From the NCBI GenBank assembly GCA_937128595.1, contig CAKZMO010000618.1:1-32251 (forward strand): a DNA stretch of 32,251 nucleotides, read 5' to 3'. Source of the stretch: an uncultured cyanobacterium. GTDB taxonomy: Bacteria > Cyanobacteriota > Cyanobacteriia > CAKZMO01. Positions 7,139 to 14,816 of the stretch are shown here, piece after piece. Under the pieces are notes generated by a model that was not told the DNA's origin, searched no databases, and was given only the letters and a program-made list of their open reading frames with translations. Position 1 is the first letter of the stretch; each line of letters opens with the position of its first letter. The translations under genes were made by a program, and so were the position numbers.

Positions 7139-8332
7139 TCAGCTGACTAAAACGCGATCGCTCTGGCCTAGTCGGCGATTTTCTTGAATCACCTGCTGTC
7201 GTGCCCACTGATCGGCTGCCAAAATGTCGTCCAGACTAGGCTGGGACTGATTGTCTTGACGATGGCGATCGCACACCCGCTCAATCAAACGAGGAATATC
7301 GAGGAATTTTACCTTTTCCTCTAAGAACAGCGCCACTGCTTGCTCATTTGCTGCATTTAGCACAGCAGGCATCGAACCTCCGGCTCGTCCAGCCGCATAG
7401 GCCAGATTCATACAGGGATATTTGTGGTGGTCGGGCTCTCGAAAGGTGAGATCTCCAGCCTTAACTAAATCTAACGGCTCCCAGTCCGTAAAGATGCGCT
7501 CTGGCCACGACATGGCATACAGCAGGGGCAGACGCATATCGGGCCAACCCAACTGAGCTAGCACAGAGGTGTCTTGGACTTCGATCAGCGAATGAATAAT
7601 GCTTTGGGGATGGATCACGATGTCGATGTGGTCGTAATCCATGCCGAAGAGATAGTGGGCCTCAATCACTTCTAGCCCTTTATTCATCAGCGTGGCGGAA
7701 TCAACGGTGATCTTCTGCCCCATCGACCAGTTGGGATGTTTCAGCGCATCGGCCACAGTGACTTCAGGTAGCTTCTCTACAGGCCAGTCGCGGAAGGCTC
7801 CGCCAGATGCAGTCAGGATGATGCGACGCAGTCCACCCTCAGGCACGCCTTGCAAACATTGGAAAATGGCAGAATGTTCTGAATCAGCTGGAAGTAACTT
7901 CACCTGATGCTGCTTGACCAAGGGCAATACGACCGGGCCACCCGCGATCAGAGTTTCTTTGTTGGCAAGGGCAATGTCTTTCCCCGCCTTGATAGCCGCA
8001 ATGGTCGGGAGCAGACCTGCACAACCCACAATGCCTGTCACGACCGCTTCTGCATCTCCGTAAGCGGCTACTTCGGTGACCCCTTCTTCTCCAGAAAGGA
8101 GCGTTGGCTTTTGATCAAGATGGGCGATCGCCTCTTCTAACTCAGGTAGTTTGGAGCGATCGCAAATGGCTGCGACTTCAGGCTGAAATTGAGCGATCTG
8201 CTGCGCGAGAAGGTCTACATTTCGTCGGGCGGCAATGCCGACCAAGCGAAACTGGTCGGGATGACTCGACACAATATCGAGGGTTTGGGTGCCGATGGAT
8301 CCTGTGGAGCCGAGGAGGGTAATTGCTTTCAC
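7139..8332 (-). CDS. dxr: 1-deoxy-D-xylulose 5-phosphate reductoisomerase
   Basis: Dxr converts 1-deoxy-D-xylulose 5-phosphate to 2-C-methyl-D-erythritol 4-phosphate with NADPH, the committed step of the MEP isoprenoid pathway that feeds carotenoids, the phytyl tail of chlorophyll and quinones. The 397-residue length is standard. The NADPH-binding motif [13 protein letters not shown] begins at residue 8. The metal and substrate region [17 protein letters not shown], the catalytic loop [34 protein letters not shown] and [10 protein letters not shown] are all intact. The gene is between ribE (162 bp upstream) and anmK (60 bp downstream) on the same strand. The ATG at 8332 lies seven residues before the nucleotide-binding loop, the usual spacing. 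Confidence 0.98.
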   Translation of the reverse strand: MKAITLLGSTGSIGTQTLDIVSSHPDQFRLVGIAARRNVDLLAQQIAQFQPEVAAICDRSKLPELEEAIAHLDQKPTLLSGEEGVTEVAAYGDAEAVVTGIVGCAGLLPTIAAIKAGKDIALANKETLIAGGPVVLPLVKQHQVKLLPADSEHSAIFQCLQGVPEGGLRRIILTASGGAFRDWPVEKLPEVTVADALKHPNWSMGQKITVDSATLMNKGLEVIEAHYLFGMDYDHIDIVIHPQSIIHSLIEVQDTSVLAQLGWPDMRLPLLYAMSWPERIFTDWEPLDLVKAGDLTFREPDHHKYPCMNLAYAAGRAGGSMPAVLNAANEQAVALFLEEKVKFLDIPRLIERVCDRHRQDNQSQPSLDDILAADQWARQQVIQENRRLGQSDRVLVS

Positions 8333-8456
8333 AGCGCTACTCTAATGAACGAACACGTCTGTTCTTGTCGCATCCCTACTATAAAACGCGATCGCACTCT
8401 GCCCAACATCTCCATCCAACATAATGTTTTTGAAGAAGCCTTCTTGATGGCTACAA

Positions 8457-8482
8457 GCCAAAGTTTCTAGCCAAAGTTTCCA
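8457..8482. repeat. 13 bp tandem duplication between ribE and dxr
   Basis: GCCAAAGTTTCTA (8457-8469) is followed directly by GCCAAAGTTTCCA (8470-8482), 12 of 13 identical, just downstream of the ribE stop codon. Confidence 0.85.
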
Positions 8483-8494
8483 GATCCCAATCCG

Positions 8495-9199
8495 TCAGTA
8501 GCCATGCTCCGAAAGAAAGTCAGCCGTGATGGGCGATTCAGACGTGGCGATCGTCTCTTGCCAGTCTCTCAGTGCAGGATCGTGCGAAGAAGATTGGTGC
8601 TCAAGCTTCAGAAACTTCTCGACGTATTTTCCCAAAACGTCTCCCTCTAAATTTACTAAATCTCCAGGAGACAGATATTGGAGATTCGTTTCTGCGTAAG
8701 TGAGAGGAATGACCGCTGCTTTGAACCAGCTGCCAGAAGCGTTGCAGTCCGCCACCGTTAAACTAATGCCGTTGATCGCAATACTCCCTTTAGGAACAAT
8801 GTATCGAGACACCCGATCATCAGAGACTGTAAAGCTCATTTCCCAGGCATTCTCTGTGCGTACGGAGGCGTCTAAGTAGCCCACGCCGTCGATGTGGCCT
8901 GTTACAAAGTGCCCTCCTAGCTTGCTACCGACTCTTAGAGAACCTTCGAGATTCACCAAGTTTGCTTGGGGCGATCGCCCCAGAGTCGTTCGGTTTTGGG
9001 TTTCGGGAGAGATAGCGGCAATAAATCCGTCTGCCAGAAGCTGAGTCACCGTCAAGCAAATGCCATCTACAGCGACGCTGTCGCCTAGTGCCAGGTCGGC
9101 GTAGATGGGATCGTGAGCAGAGTGCGACCACGACACTTTAATTTTCTCATCTCCCCAGACTTGGGCTTTGCCAAGGGTTTGAACTAATCCGGTAAACAC
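8495..9199 (-). CDS. ribE: Riboflavin synthase, alpha subunit
   Basis: The enzyme dismutates two molecules of 6,7-dimethyl-8-ribityllumazine to riboflavin and a pyrimidine that is recycled. The N-terminus MFTGLVQTLGKA is diagnostic. Two homologous lumazine-binding barrels are visible: the first with LGDSVAVDGICLTVTQL (about residues 38-54) and the second with VPKGSIAINGISLTVADC (about 135-152), and the linking GGHFVTGHIDGVGYL. The C-terminal trimerisation helix region contains LVNLEGDVLGKYVEKFL. Total length is 234 residues, about 15-20 longer than many bacterial enzymes because of a polar C-terminal tail. No FMN riboswitch is evident in the 5' region, which instead carries short tandem repeats. 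The symbol is ribE in most cyanobacteria; ribC is used in some other bacteria. Confidence 0.96.
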   Translation of the reverse strand: MFTGLVQTLGKAQVWGDEKIKVSWSHSAHDPIYADLALGDSVAVDGICLTVTQLLADGFIAAISPETQNRTTLGRSPQANLVNLEGSLRVGSKLGGHFVTGHIDGVGYLDASVRTENAWEMSFTVSDDRVSRYIVPKGSIAINGISLTVADCNASGSWFKAAVIPLTYAETNLQYLSPGDLVNLEGDVLGKYVEKFLKLEHQSSSHDPALRDWQETIATSESPITADFLSEHGY

Positions 9200-9223
9200 A
9201 ACAACTCGGCGCTCGTATAAAAG

Positions 9224-9263
9224 GGTTGGCTTGTTCGCGAGAAGGTTGGCTTGTTCGCGAGAA
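9224..9263. repeat. 20 bp perfect tandem duplication upstream of ribE
   Basis: The unit GGTTGGCTTGTTCGCGAGAA occurs at 9224-9243 and again at 9244-9263 without mismatch, 25 bp upstream of the ribE start. Confidence 0.95.
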
Positions 9264-9354
9264 AATGATTCTGTGAACTAATCGTGACAGTGAGGTCAGG
9301 TCTGACTGCCTTTCCCATCATCGGTCATCGGAGCTTGTTATGATTGATACCGAG

Positions 9355-9392
9355 TTCAGATGATTAAAGTTTCAGATGATTAAAGTTTCAGA
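9355..9392. repeat. 16 bp tandem repeat, about 2.4 copies
   Basis: TTCAGATGATTAAAGT occurs at 9355-9370 and 9371-9386, followed by a partial third copy TTCAGA (9387-9392). It lies in the divergent region between ribE and the DUF151 gene. Confidence 0.95.
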
Positions 9393-9839
9393 ATCATCTC
9401 ATTTGAAGGAAGAGATATCAGGGCATACTGATGTTGAAGAGCCTGTTTGCTAAAACGTATTCAACGGGAAGTCGCATAACAGAAGTGGCATACTGATTTC
9501 ATATTTTGCCATACTCGAACGGAACGAAAACTTCGGAGGAGAGATCCACCTGCGTTCTTAGTCTCTAATTTTTCGGATTCATCGGATTCAACTGACTAAT
9601 TGTAAAGATAAAGACCACACTTGAGCTTGAGTTGGCGTTTGAATTTTGGGGTGGGGGGTCTTGGTTTCGAAGGAGGGCTCGAAAGGCTATCGAGCTTGAG
9701 AATAATGCTAACTTACACAAAACTGCTCCAAGTGAACGGCATGTTGGATTTGTCCTGTGGGATGAATGAGATGGCGTAAAGTGCACCTGACACGATCGCT
9801 CCTGATTTTGGGCCTGACGCCCTTTGCTCAATGGATTTT

Positions 9840-9844
9840 GGAGG
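9840..9844 (+). promoter_or_regulatory. Ribosome binding site fixing the DUF151 gene start
   Basis: GGAGG lies 8 nt before ATG 9853. An in-frame upstream ATG at 9766 lacks such a site and would add 29 residues unlike the family N-terminus. Confidence 0.75.
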
Positions 9845-9852
9845 CTAAGTCA

Positions 9853-10362
9853 ATGCTGGAAATGAAACTCGCTGGAATTGCTCTCGATGCAGCGACGCGC
9901 AATCCTATTGTGCTTCTGCAAGACACAACCGATCGGCGGCAACTCCCGATTTTCATTGGACAAGAGCAGGCTCGTGCGATTATTAATGCTCTTGAAAAAC
10001 AAGCGCCTCCTAGACCGCTGACCCATGATCTAATAGTCAATGTTTTTGACTCCTGTGAACTCGATCTGGAAAAGGTGGTGATTCACTCTCTCCAAGACAG
10101 CACATTCTACGCAACGTTGGTGCTGAAACAAGGAGAGGTCACCCGTGAAATTGATGCTCGCCCGAGTGATGCGATCGCCATTGCGCTGAGAACCAGTAGT
10201 CCTATTTGGGTGACGGAAGAAGTGATTGCTGATGCGTCTATTCCCGTTGATAAAGATGCAGATGAAGCAGAACGCCAAGAGTTTCGCGACTTTGTTTCTG
10301 GCATCAAACCTGAAGACTTTGCTCAGCGGGGACGGTTGAGCAGCAGCGGCGAAGAGGCTTGA
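9853..10362 (+). CDS. Bifunctional nuclease family protein (DUF151)
   Basis: The 169-residue protein is a full-length member of the DUF151/bifunctional nuclease family, whose plant relatives were reported to have DNase and RNase activity and whose bacterial roles are poorly defined. Diagnostic stretches are MKLAGIALDAATRNPIVLL near the N-terminus, RQLPIFIGQEQARAI (about residues 32-46), PRPLTHDLI, STFYATLVL and the signature EIDARPSDAIAIALRT (about residues 99-114), where the acidic residues are candidates for metal binding. The C-terminal tail is acidic and polar. The start at 9853 is supported by a GGAGG sequence 8 nt upstream. An ACT-domain gene follows at 54 bp on the same strand, so the two are probably co-transcribed. 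Confidence 0.92.
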   Translation: MLEMKLAGIALDAATRNPIVLLQDTTDRRQLPIFIGQEQARAIINALEKQAPPRPLTHDLIVNVFDSCELDLEKVVIHSLQDSTFYATLVLKQGEVTREIDARPSDAIAIALRTSSPIWVTEEVIADASIPVDKDADEAERQEFRDFVSGIKPEDFAQRGRLSSSGEEA

Positions 10363-10416
10363 TGTATCGAAGAATTAGAGAATAAAAATTTCATGGCACA
10401 AAAAAGGGGAGATGCT

Positions 10417-10869
10417 GTGACTCCAATGCCTCCTAAAGGAGAAACTCAGCTTGCTACCTTACTTGCCTCAATGCGTCCGATGCTCTCAACCCATGAGTAT
10501 GTGTTCTGTGTCGTTTCGAGTTCCGACTCACCTCATGTCTTAGCTACCAAATCGTTGCTCGACAAGCATCCAGGCATCTGCCCGACTGGACAGTTTCAAG
10601 AAGAGGAAGGTACAACTCTCATCTTGAAACGAGTCGATGCCGATCAGATGGGACTCGCCTACGAATTTGTTGCTCGGAAGATCACGTTGGCTGTCCATTC
10701 TAGTCTTGGTGCTGTAGGGTTCATAGCGGCGATCGCCACTCATCTTGCCCAACACAGCATCAGCGTTAACCCAGTTGCCGGCTACTATCACGACCACTTG
10801 TTTGTGCCGAGCGATCGTGCAGAGGAGACGATGCAACTCCTACTTACTCTGTCTCAGGATCAGAGCTGA
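10417..10869 (+). CDS. ACT domain-containing protein (DUF2241-like)
   Basis: The product (150 residues from this start) has the two-part layout of DUF2241/ACT proteins: an N-terminal segment GETQLATLLASMRPMLSTHEYVFC that leads into a beta-rich region, and a C-terminal ACT-like domain with ITLAVHSSLGAVGFIAAIAT and HSISVNPVAGYYHDHLFVP. ACT domains usually bind amino acids or mediate regulation; no enzymatic domain is attached here. The GTG start at 10417 is preferred because GGAG lies 5 nt before it; an ATG at 10393, in the same frame, would add eight residues. It follows the DUF151 gene closely and converges with the ferredoxin gene at 10943. Function is not known. Confidence 0.8.
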   Translation: MTPMPPKGETQLATLLASMRPMLSTHEYVFCVVSSSDSPHVLATKSLLDKHPGICPTGQFQEEEGTTLILKRVDADQMGLAYEFVARKITLAVHSSLGAVGFIAAIATHLAQHSISVNPVAGYYHDHLFVPSDRAEETMQLLLTLSQDQS

Positions 10870-10942
10870 GAGGGCTGAATCTATCGCAACTGGGTGAACG
10901 CAGGTAAAGCGGTTTTCTCAACGAGGGTTGATTCTAGTTTTC

Positions 10943-11200
10943 TTACGAAGAAGACAGAGTGCGACTATCTTGAAGCTGATCCAAGATCTTTGTAGCCATC
11001 TCAGGCCGAACGCCTCGGTACCACGATTCTTGTGGTAGTACGAGAACCATCGGGCCATTTCCACACTGACCCAGGCAGCCAGTCGCCTCAACCTGAACAG
11101 AGGTAGGGGCGATCGCCCGCAGATTTTTGAGAACCTCTGCTGAGCCTTGTTTCCTGCAGGTACGATTTTGACAAATTAGGCAGTGATGGTCAAAGGACAT
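10943..11200 (-). CDS. Thioredoxin-like 2Fe-2S ferredoxin family protein
   Basis: The 85-residue protein has the four cysteines expected for a thioredoxin-fold 2Fe-2S ferredoxin (NuoE-like): Cys10-x4-Cys15 in CQNRTC near the N-terminus and a C-x3-C pair in TGCLGQCGNGPMVLV. An additional Cys at position 7 is present. The segment SWYRGVRPEMATKIL is typical of the cyanobacterial group. Such proteins are cytoplasmic and may donate electrons or act as iron-sulfur sensors; the partner is not known. It lies 148 bp downstream of the cysteine synthase gene on the same strand and converges with the ACT gene. Start ATG 11200 gives the standard short N-terminus. Confidence 0.88.
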   Translation of the reverse strand: MSFDHHCLICQNRTCRKQGSAEVLKNLRAIAPTSVQVEATGCLGQCGNGPMVLVLPQESWYRGVRPEMATKILDQLQDSRTLSSS

Positions 11201-11348
11201 GCTCAGACTCGTCTAGAAAAAACATTCGATACCCTCTAGAATTTCAGCCCAAACGTGTTGCGGTAAGCTCCAGAAGGTTGATTTTTAGGTATTGTTTTCA
11301 GGCTATTCCACTATCTAAGCAAGGCTCAGCTCAAGGTTTCGCAGGATA

Positions 11349-12338
11349 TCACTGCAAGCCGATTTCGTTAAGATCGAACCCTTTCGAGACCAACCATTCT
11401 TTACTAAAAATGCGGGACTGATAGCGCGCTCCTCCGTCGCACAAGATGGTGACAATTGTATGCCCCGGCCCCATTTGCTTTGCCAATCTCACCGCTGCCG
11501 CCACGTTGATGCCGACAGAACCGCCCATAAACAGCCCATCTTTATAGAGCAGTTGATAGATGGTTCGCAGGGCTTCGGGATCTTCGATTTGAATTGCATC
11601 ATCCATCGGAACATCTTCCATATTGGCGGTGATACGGCTGTTGCCGATGCCTTCGGTGATGGAGTTTCCAGAGGTGCTAATTTCTCCAGTTTTCACATAG
11701 CTGTAGAGACCGCTGCCCATAGGATCGGCCACAACAGATTTAAGGTCTGGATTCTTCTCCTTTAAAAACATGGAAACTCCGGCAAAGGTTCCGCCCGTTC
11801 CAGTCGCCGCCACCCAGCCATCGACTTTGCCGTCCGTTTGCTCCCAGATTTCGGGGCCTGTTGTCTCATAGTGCGATTGGCGATTGGCGAGGTTGTCGAA
11901 CTGATTGGCCCAGATCGCGTTTTCCATTTCTTCGGCAGTTCGACCCGAGAGTTTGACGTAATTGTTGGGGTCGCGATAGGGCACAGCCGGAACCGGACGG
12001 ACTTCGGCTCCTAAGGTTCGCAGCATGTCCATCTTTTCCTGGGACTGCGTTTCAGGAATGATGATGAGACACTTGTATCCTTTGGCATTGCAGATATGGG
12101 CTAGACCAATACCTGTGTTGCCTGCTGTTCCTTCAACGACTGTTCCTCCTGGCTTGAGCAATCCTTTCTTTTCTGCCTCTTCAATGATGTAAAGCGCTGC
12201 TCGATCTTTGACCGAGCCTCCGGGATTGAGAAACTCGGCTTTACCCAAGATGTTGCAGCCTGTCTCTTCACTAAAGCTCTCCAATCGGATGAGCGGTGTG
12301 TTGCCAACGGTGCCAACAAATCCGTCTCTGATGTCCAT
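11349..12338 (-). CDS. cysK: Cysteine synthase A (O-acetylserine sulfhydrylase family)
   Basis: This fold-type II PLP enzyme would form cysteine from O-acetylserine and sulfide. The start ATG 12338 gives MDIRDGFVGTVGNTPLIRLE and a 329-residue protein, typical of the family; reading further upstream in frame adds 25 residues that do not resemble it. Lys44 in NPGGSVKDRAAL is the PLP lysine. The substrate loop reads EGTAGNTGIG, with Ala where the classical enzyme has Ser (TSGNT); this variant occurs in one subgroup of annotated cysteine synthases. The PLP-phosphate loop GTGGTFAGV and the C-terminal DGGARYQSRIF are intact. The subgroup is related to cystathionine beta-synthases, so a different nucleophile is possible. 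It lies downstream of the alcohol dehydrogenase gene, on the same strand, with 155 bp between. Confidence 0.88.
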   Translation of the reverse strand: MDIRDGFVGTVGNTPLIRLESFSEETGCNILGKAEFLNPGGSVKDRAALYIIEEAEKKGLLKPGGTVVEGTAGNTGIGLAHICNAKGYKCLIIIPETQSQEKMDMLRTLGAEVRPVPAVPYRDPNNYVKLSGRTAEEMENAIWANQFDNLANRQSHYETTGPEIWEQTDGKVDGWVAATGTGGTFAGVSMFLKEKNPDLKSVVADPMGSGLYSYVKTGEISTSGNSITEGIGNSRITANMEDVPMDDAIQIEDPEALRTIYQLLYKDGLFMGGSVGINVAAAVRLAKQMGPGHTIVTILCDGGARYQSRIFSKEWLVSKGFDLNEIGLQ

Positions 12339-12493
12339 GCCTATCTTCCCGTGATGACTGCTTCGAAAAAGGAGGACGAGCGATCGCCATGCAATCGATC
12401 GCCATCTGTTCATCCCTTTTCCTGGACAAATTCTAAAGCCTATTGGTCTGAGCTTCGCATCTAATCTGACTCAATCGATAGCGGAACAAGGAT

Positions 12494-13687
12494 TCACTGA
12501 CCAAAGGCATCCTGGTAAATCTGGTAGAAATCTTCTTCGCTGACGGAACGAGGATTGAGCGGATGACAACCGTCTTGTTGGGCGATCGCCACAAGATGAT
12601 CGAGCTTTTCCTCAGGAATTTGGAGGTCTGACAGCGTGTTGGGAATGCCAATGCCAGCTCGTAGGGATTCGAGCCATGTGATGAACTCCGCCCCGGTTTG
12701 GGCCTCAGGTTTGATCACGCGCGCCATTTTTAAAAAGCGTTGAGGAACGGCCTCTAGATTGAATCGCATAGCTGCGGGAATCATGACTCCATTGGCAAGT
12801 CCGTGGTGGGTGTCACAGACCGTGGAGAGAGCATGAGCACAGGAATGGGTCACTCCGAGTCCTTTCTGAAAGGCGATCGCCCCCATCATGGCAGCATTCA
12901 ACATCCCACCTCGGGCTGTGAGGTGATCTTCTGCTTCTGCTTTACTAAATGACTCTCCAGCTTTCATTCTTTTGGCGAATTGGGTCGCTGTTGTCAAATG
13001 CTCTGATACAAGGGAAATCCCTTCTAAAGCGATGCCGTCACAGATCGGGTGAAATCCCTTGGCTAAATAGGCTTCTACCAAATGAGTCAGGGCATCCATT
13101 CCGGTCGCTGCTGTGACCCCAGGGGGCAAGCCTAACGTCAACTCCGGGTCTGCCAGCACAACTTTGGGCAGCAGATCCGGGTCAAACATGATTTTCTTCG
13201 CGTGGGTTTCGTCATCCGAAATGACGGTGCTGCGTCCGACTTCGCTACCCGTACCGGCAGTGGTCGGCAATGCCACAATCGGAGGAATCGGCTGTGTCAC
13301 AGGAAGACCATCCGGCTTACCGTCTTCGTAGTCAAACAAGTGACCCGGATGATCAGCCATCAAGGCGATCGCCTTTGCCACATCCATTGGCGCACCACCG
13401 CCGATAGCAACAATGCTATCGGCATTATGTTCTTTGAATGCTGACAGACCCGCCTCAACTTGGGACACGACTGGATTGCCCCAGACTCCGCTAAAGACAG
13501 AAACTTCGAGTCCGGTCAGAAAATTCTGCATGTCGGGAAACCAGGGCAGCTGAGCCACGTCTCGGTCTGTGACGATAAGAGGACGGCTAACATTGAGGGC
13601 GACTAAGGCTTCTGGAATCAGCGATCGCGCTCCTGCACCAAAGCGAATTTTAGTCGGAAAGTTGTAGGTATGGATTGGGCTTGTCAC
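12494..13687 (-). CDS. Iron-containing alcohol dehydrogenase
   Basis: The 397-residue protein is a complete group III (Fe-dependent) alcohol dehydrogenase. The N-terminal domain holds the NAD(P) site with the GGGAPMDVAKAIALM motif and TTAGTGSEVGRSTVI. The four metal ligands known from FucO are all present: Asp198 and His202 in GMDALTHLVEAY, His281 in GVTHSCAH, and His295 in DTHHGLANGV. The physiological substrate cannot be read from sequence; relatives act on primary alcohols, lactaldehyde or butanol. The start is the GTG at 13687-13685, with AAGGAG six bases upstream; a longer reading from TTG 13750 lacks support. It diverges from the class IV PLP-enzyme gene. A 9 bp tandem repeat lies between the two promoters. 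Confidence 0.92.
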   Translation of the reverse strand: MTSPIHTYNFPTKIRFGAGARSLIPEALVALNVSRPLIVTDRDVAQLPWFPDMQNFLTGLEVSVFSGVWGNPVVSQVEAGLSAFKEHNADSIVAIGGGAPMDVAKAIALMADHPGHLFDYEDGKPDGLPVTQPIPPIVALPTTAGTGSEVGRSTVISDDETHAKKIMFDPDLLPKVVLADPELTLGLPPGVTAATGMDALTHLVEAYLAKGFHPICDGIALEGISLVSEHLTTATQFAKRMKAGESFSKAEAEDHLTARGGMLNAAMMGAIAFQKGLGVTHSCAHALSTVCDTHHGLANGVMIPAAMRFNLEAVPQRFLKMARVIKPEAQTGAEFITWLESLRAGIGIPNTLSDLQIPEEKLDHLVAIAQQDGCHPLNPRSVSEEDFYQIYQDAFGQ

Positions 13688-13693
13688 AAACGA

Positions 13694-13699
13694 CTCCTT
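13694..13699 (-). promoter_or_regulatory. Ribosome binding site fixing the alcohol dehydrogenase start
   Basis: On the minus strand AAGGAG ends 6 nt before the GTG at 13687. It lies inside the 5' extension from TTG 13750 and so argues against that longer start. Confidence 0.8.
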
Positions 13700-13750
13700 G
13701 CTACCGTCAAAACAAATGTGAGAATTAATGGAAGGCTTAAGAGCTATCAA

Positions 13751-13768
13751 CGTTTCATACGTTTCATA
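13751..13768. repeat. 9 bp tandem duplication in the adh/class IV enzyme divergent region
   Basis: CGTTTCATA occurs at 13751-13759 and 13760-13768, followed by CG that continues the unit. It sits about 35-50 bp from the plus-strand start at 13804 and could overlap promoter elements. Confidence 0.9.
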
Positions 13769-13803
13769 CGATAGTGCCTTGATTCTTAGGGGAAAAAGTT
13801 CTA

Positions 13804-14673
13804 ATGGAAGAGTTTTGGCATAACGGACAGCTTAAAACTGGAGCTTCGATTACACTTTCTCTCACCAATCCGGGATGGCTCTATGGTGCAACGGTGTTTA
13901 CAACGCTGAGGGTCTATGCTGAATCTCTCGACCATCCCCTCACAGCTTGGTCTGCCCATTGCGATCGCCTAGAGTTCAGTCTTCAAGCTTTTGGTTGGCG
14001 ATCGCCCGATTGGAACACGGTACGCCAAGGCTCGCAGCGTCTTGCTGAGCAATATCCTGTGCTGCGAATTACTTTATTTCCAGACGGGTCGGAACTGATT
14101 ACGGGGCGATCGCTCCCTTCTGAACTGACACAAAACCAGCAACAGGGAATTACAGCCTGGATTGCGGGATCAGAATATCAGAGAAGTCTCGCTGCTCACA
14201 AAACGGGCAACTACTTATCCTGCTGGCTGGCTCTCCAAGAGGCACAGCGTCGAGGAGCACAGGAAGCGATTCTCACTGACTCAGCAGGGCATTGGCTAGA
14301 GACCAGCACCGGAAATCTTTGGGGGTGGGCCGATGGAAGCTGGTGGACTCCGCCCCTAAGCCATTCCTCTTGTGAGCATTCCAATGCACCTGGAAAGATT
14401 GATATTCTGCCGGGAATCGTGCGATCGCAGGTCATTTCTTGGCTGAAATGGCAAAATGAGAGAACTAACGAATCTCATTGGTTTGGCGATCGCGCGACTC
14501 AGTTCGAGACGCTGGCTTACACCAACAGTGTTAGACAGGTGATACCCATTCACACCGTTGTGGACGGCACGACATCAAAAGATCCGGTTTGCCATCGATT
14601 CAATGTCAATCATCCAGCGCTCCAACACCTAAAAGCACGGTTTGAGAATCCGGACATCTGCCCTGGAATTTGA
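13804..14673 (+). CDS. Class IV PLP-dependent enzyme (aminodeoxychorismate lyase / branched-chain aminotransferase fold)
   Basis: The 289-residue protein belongs to fold-type IV PLP enzymes. The N-terminus LTNPGWLYGATVFTTLRV is typical of aminodeoxychorismate lyases (PabC), as is the short length. Lys133 in AAHKTGNYLSCWLALQEA is the PLP lysine; the cofactor-binding segments AILTDSAGHWLETSTGNLWGW and ILPGIVRSQVI follow. These support PabC-like chemistry (4-amino-4-deoxychorismate to p-aminobenzoate for folate), but aminotransferase activity cannot be excluded. The C-terminal part, with FGDRATQFETLAYTNSVRQVIPI, is typical of the fold. The gene diverges from the alcohol dehydrogenase and precedes ftsH by 143 bp. 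Confidence 0.85.
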   Translation: MEEFWHNGQLKTGASITLSLTNPGWLYGATVFTTLRVYAESLDHPLTAWSAHCDRLEFSLQAFGWRSPDWNTVRQGSQRLAEQYPVLRITLFPDGSELITGRSLPSELTQNQQQGITAWIAGSEYQRSLAAHKTGNYLSCWLALQEAQRRGAQEAILTDSAGHWLETSTGNLWGWADGSWWTPPLSHSSCEHSNAPGKIDILPGIVRSQVISWLKWQNERTNESHWFGDRATQFETLAYTNSVRQVIPIHTVVDGTTSKDPVCHRFNVNHPALQHLKARFENPDICPGI

Positions 14674-14799
14674 GGCTCAACCAAACGCAGTGATTGGGAA
14701 ATCTAATGAAACGAGAGCAGATACGACAGAATTAGGTTAATATTAAGGAACATTAAGAAGCTTAAAATTTTTAATCTGTTATTGCCTTCAGATGAGTTT

Positions 14800-14806
14800 A
14801 AGGAGG
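14800..14806 (+). promoter_or_regulatory. Strong ribosome binding site of ftsH
   Basis: AAGGAGG, a near-perfect Shine-Dalgarno sequence, lies 10 nt before the GTG at 14817 and supports that non-ATG start. Confidence 0.8.
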
Positions 14807-14816
14807 ACTAGCCCCG

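Larger units (their letters stand above)
9200..9852. other. 653 bp divergent intergenic region between ribE and the DUF151 gene
   Basis: No convincing gene is visible. It contains two tandem duplications (9224-9263 and 9355-9392), a dispersed direct repeat GGCATACTGAT (9422-9432 and 9488-9498), and a G-rich patch (about 9648-9660, GGGGTGGGGGG). Promoters for both flanking genes must lie here, but I cannot pick one out with confidence. Confidence 0.5.

Noticed and set aside
8189-8470. Plus-strand 93-residue open frame opposite dxr
   Set aside because: It is a shadow of the conserved dxr N-terminus and has no start signals.
9200-9500. FMN riboswitch upstream of ribE
   Set aside because: None of the conserved riboswitch blocks is visible on the minus strand; the region holds tandem repeats instead.
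9565-9831. 88-residue minus-strand open frame in the ribE/DUF151 spacer
   Set aside because: Composition is Ser/Asn/Pro-rich with no family resemblance, and it overlaps the DUF151 leader; no ribosome binding site.
12339-12413. 25-residue extension of the cysteine synthase
   Set aside because: The residues are Arg/Trp/Ser-rich and unlike the family; MDIRDGFVGTVGNTPL is the normal N-terminus.
13688-13750. N-terminal extension of the alcohol dehydrogenase from TTG 13750
   Set aside because: AAGGAG six bases before GTG 13687 and the family N-terminus both favour the shorter form.
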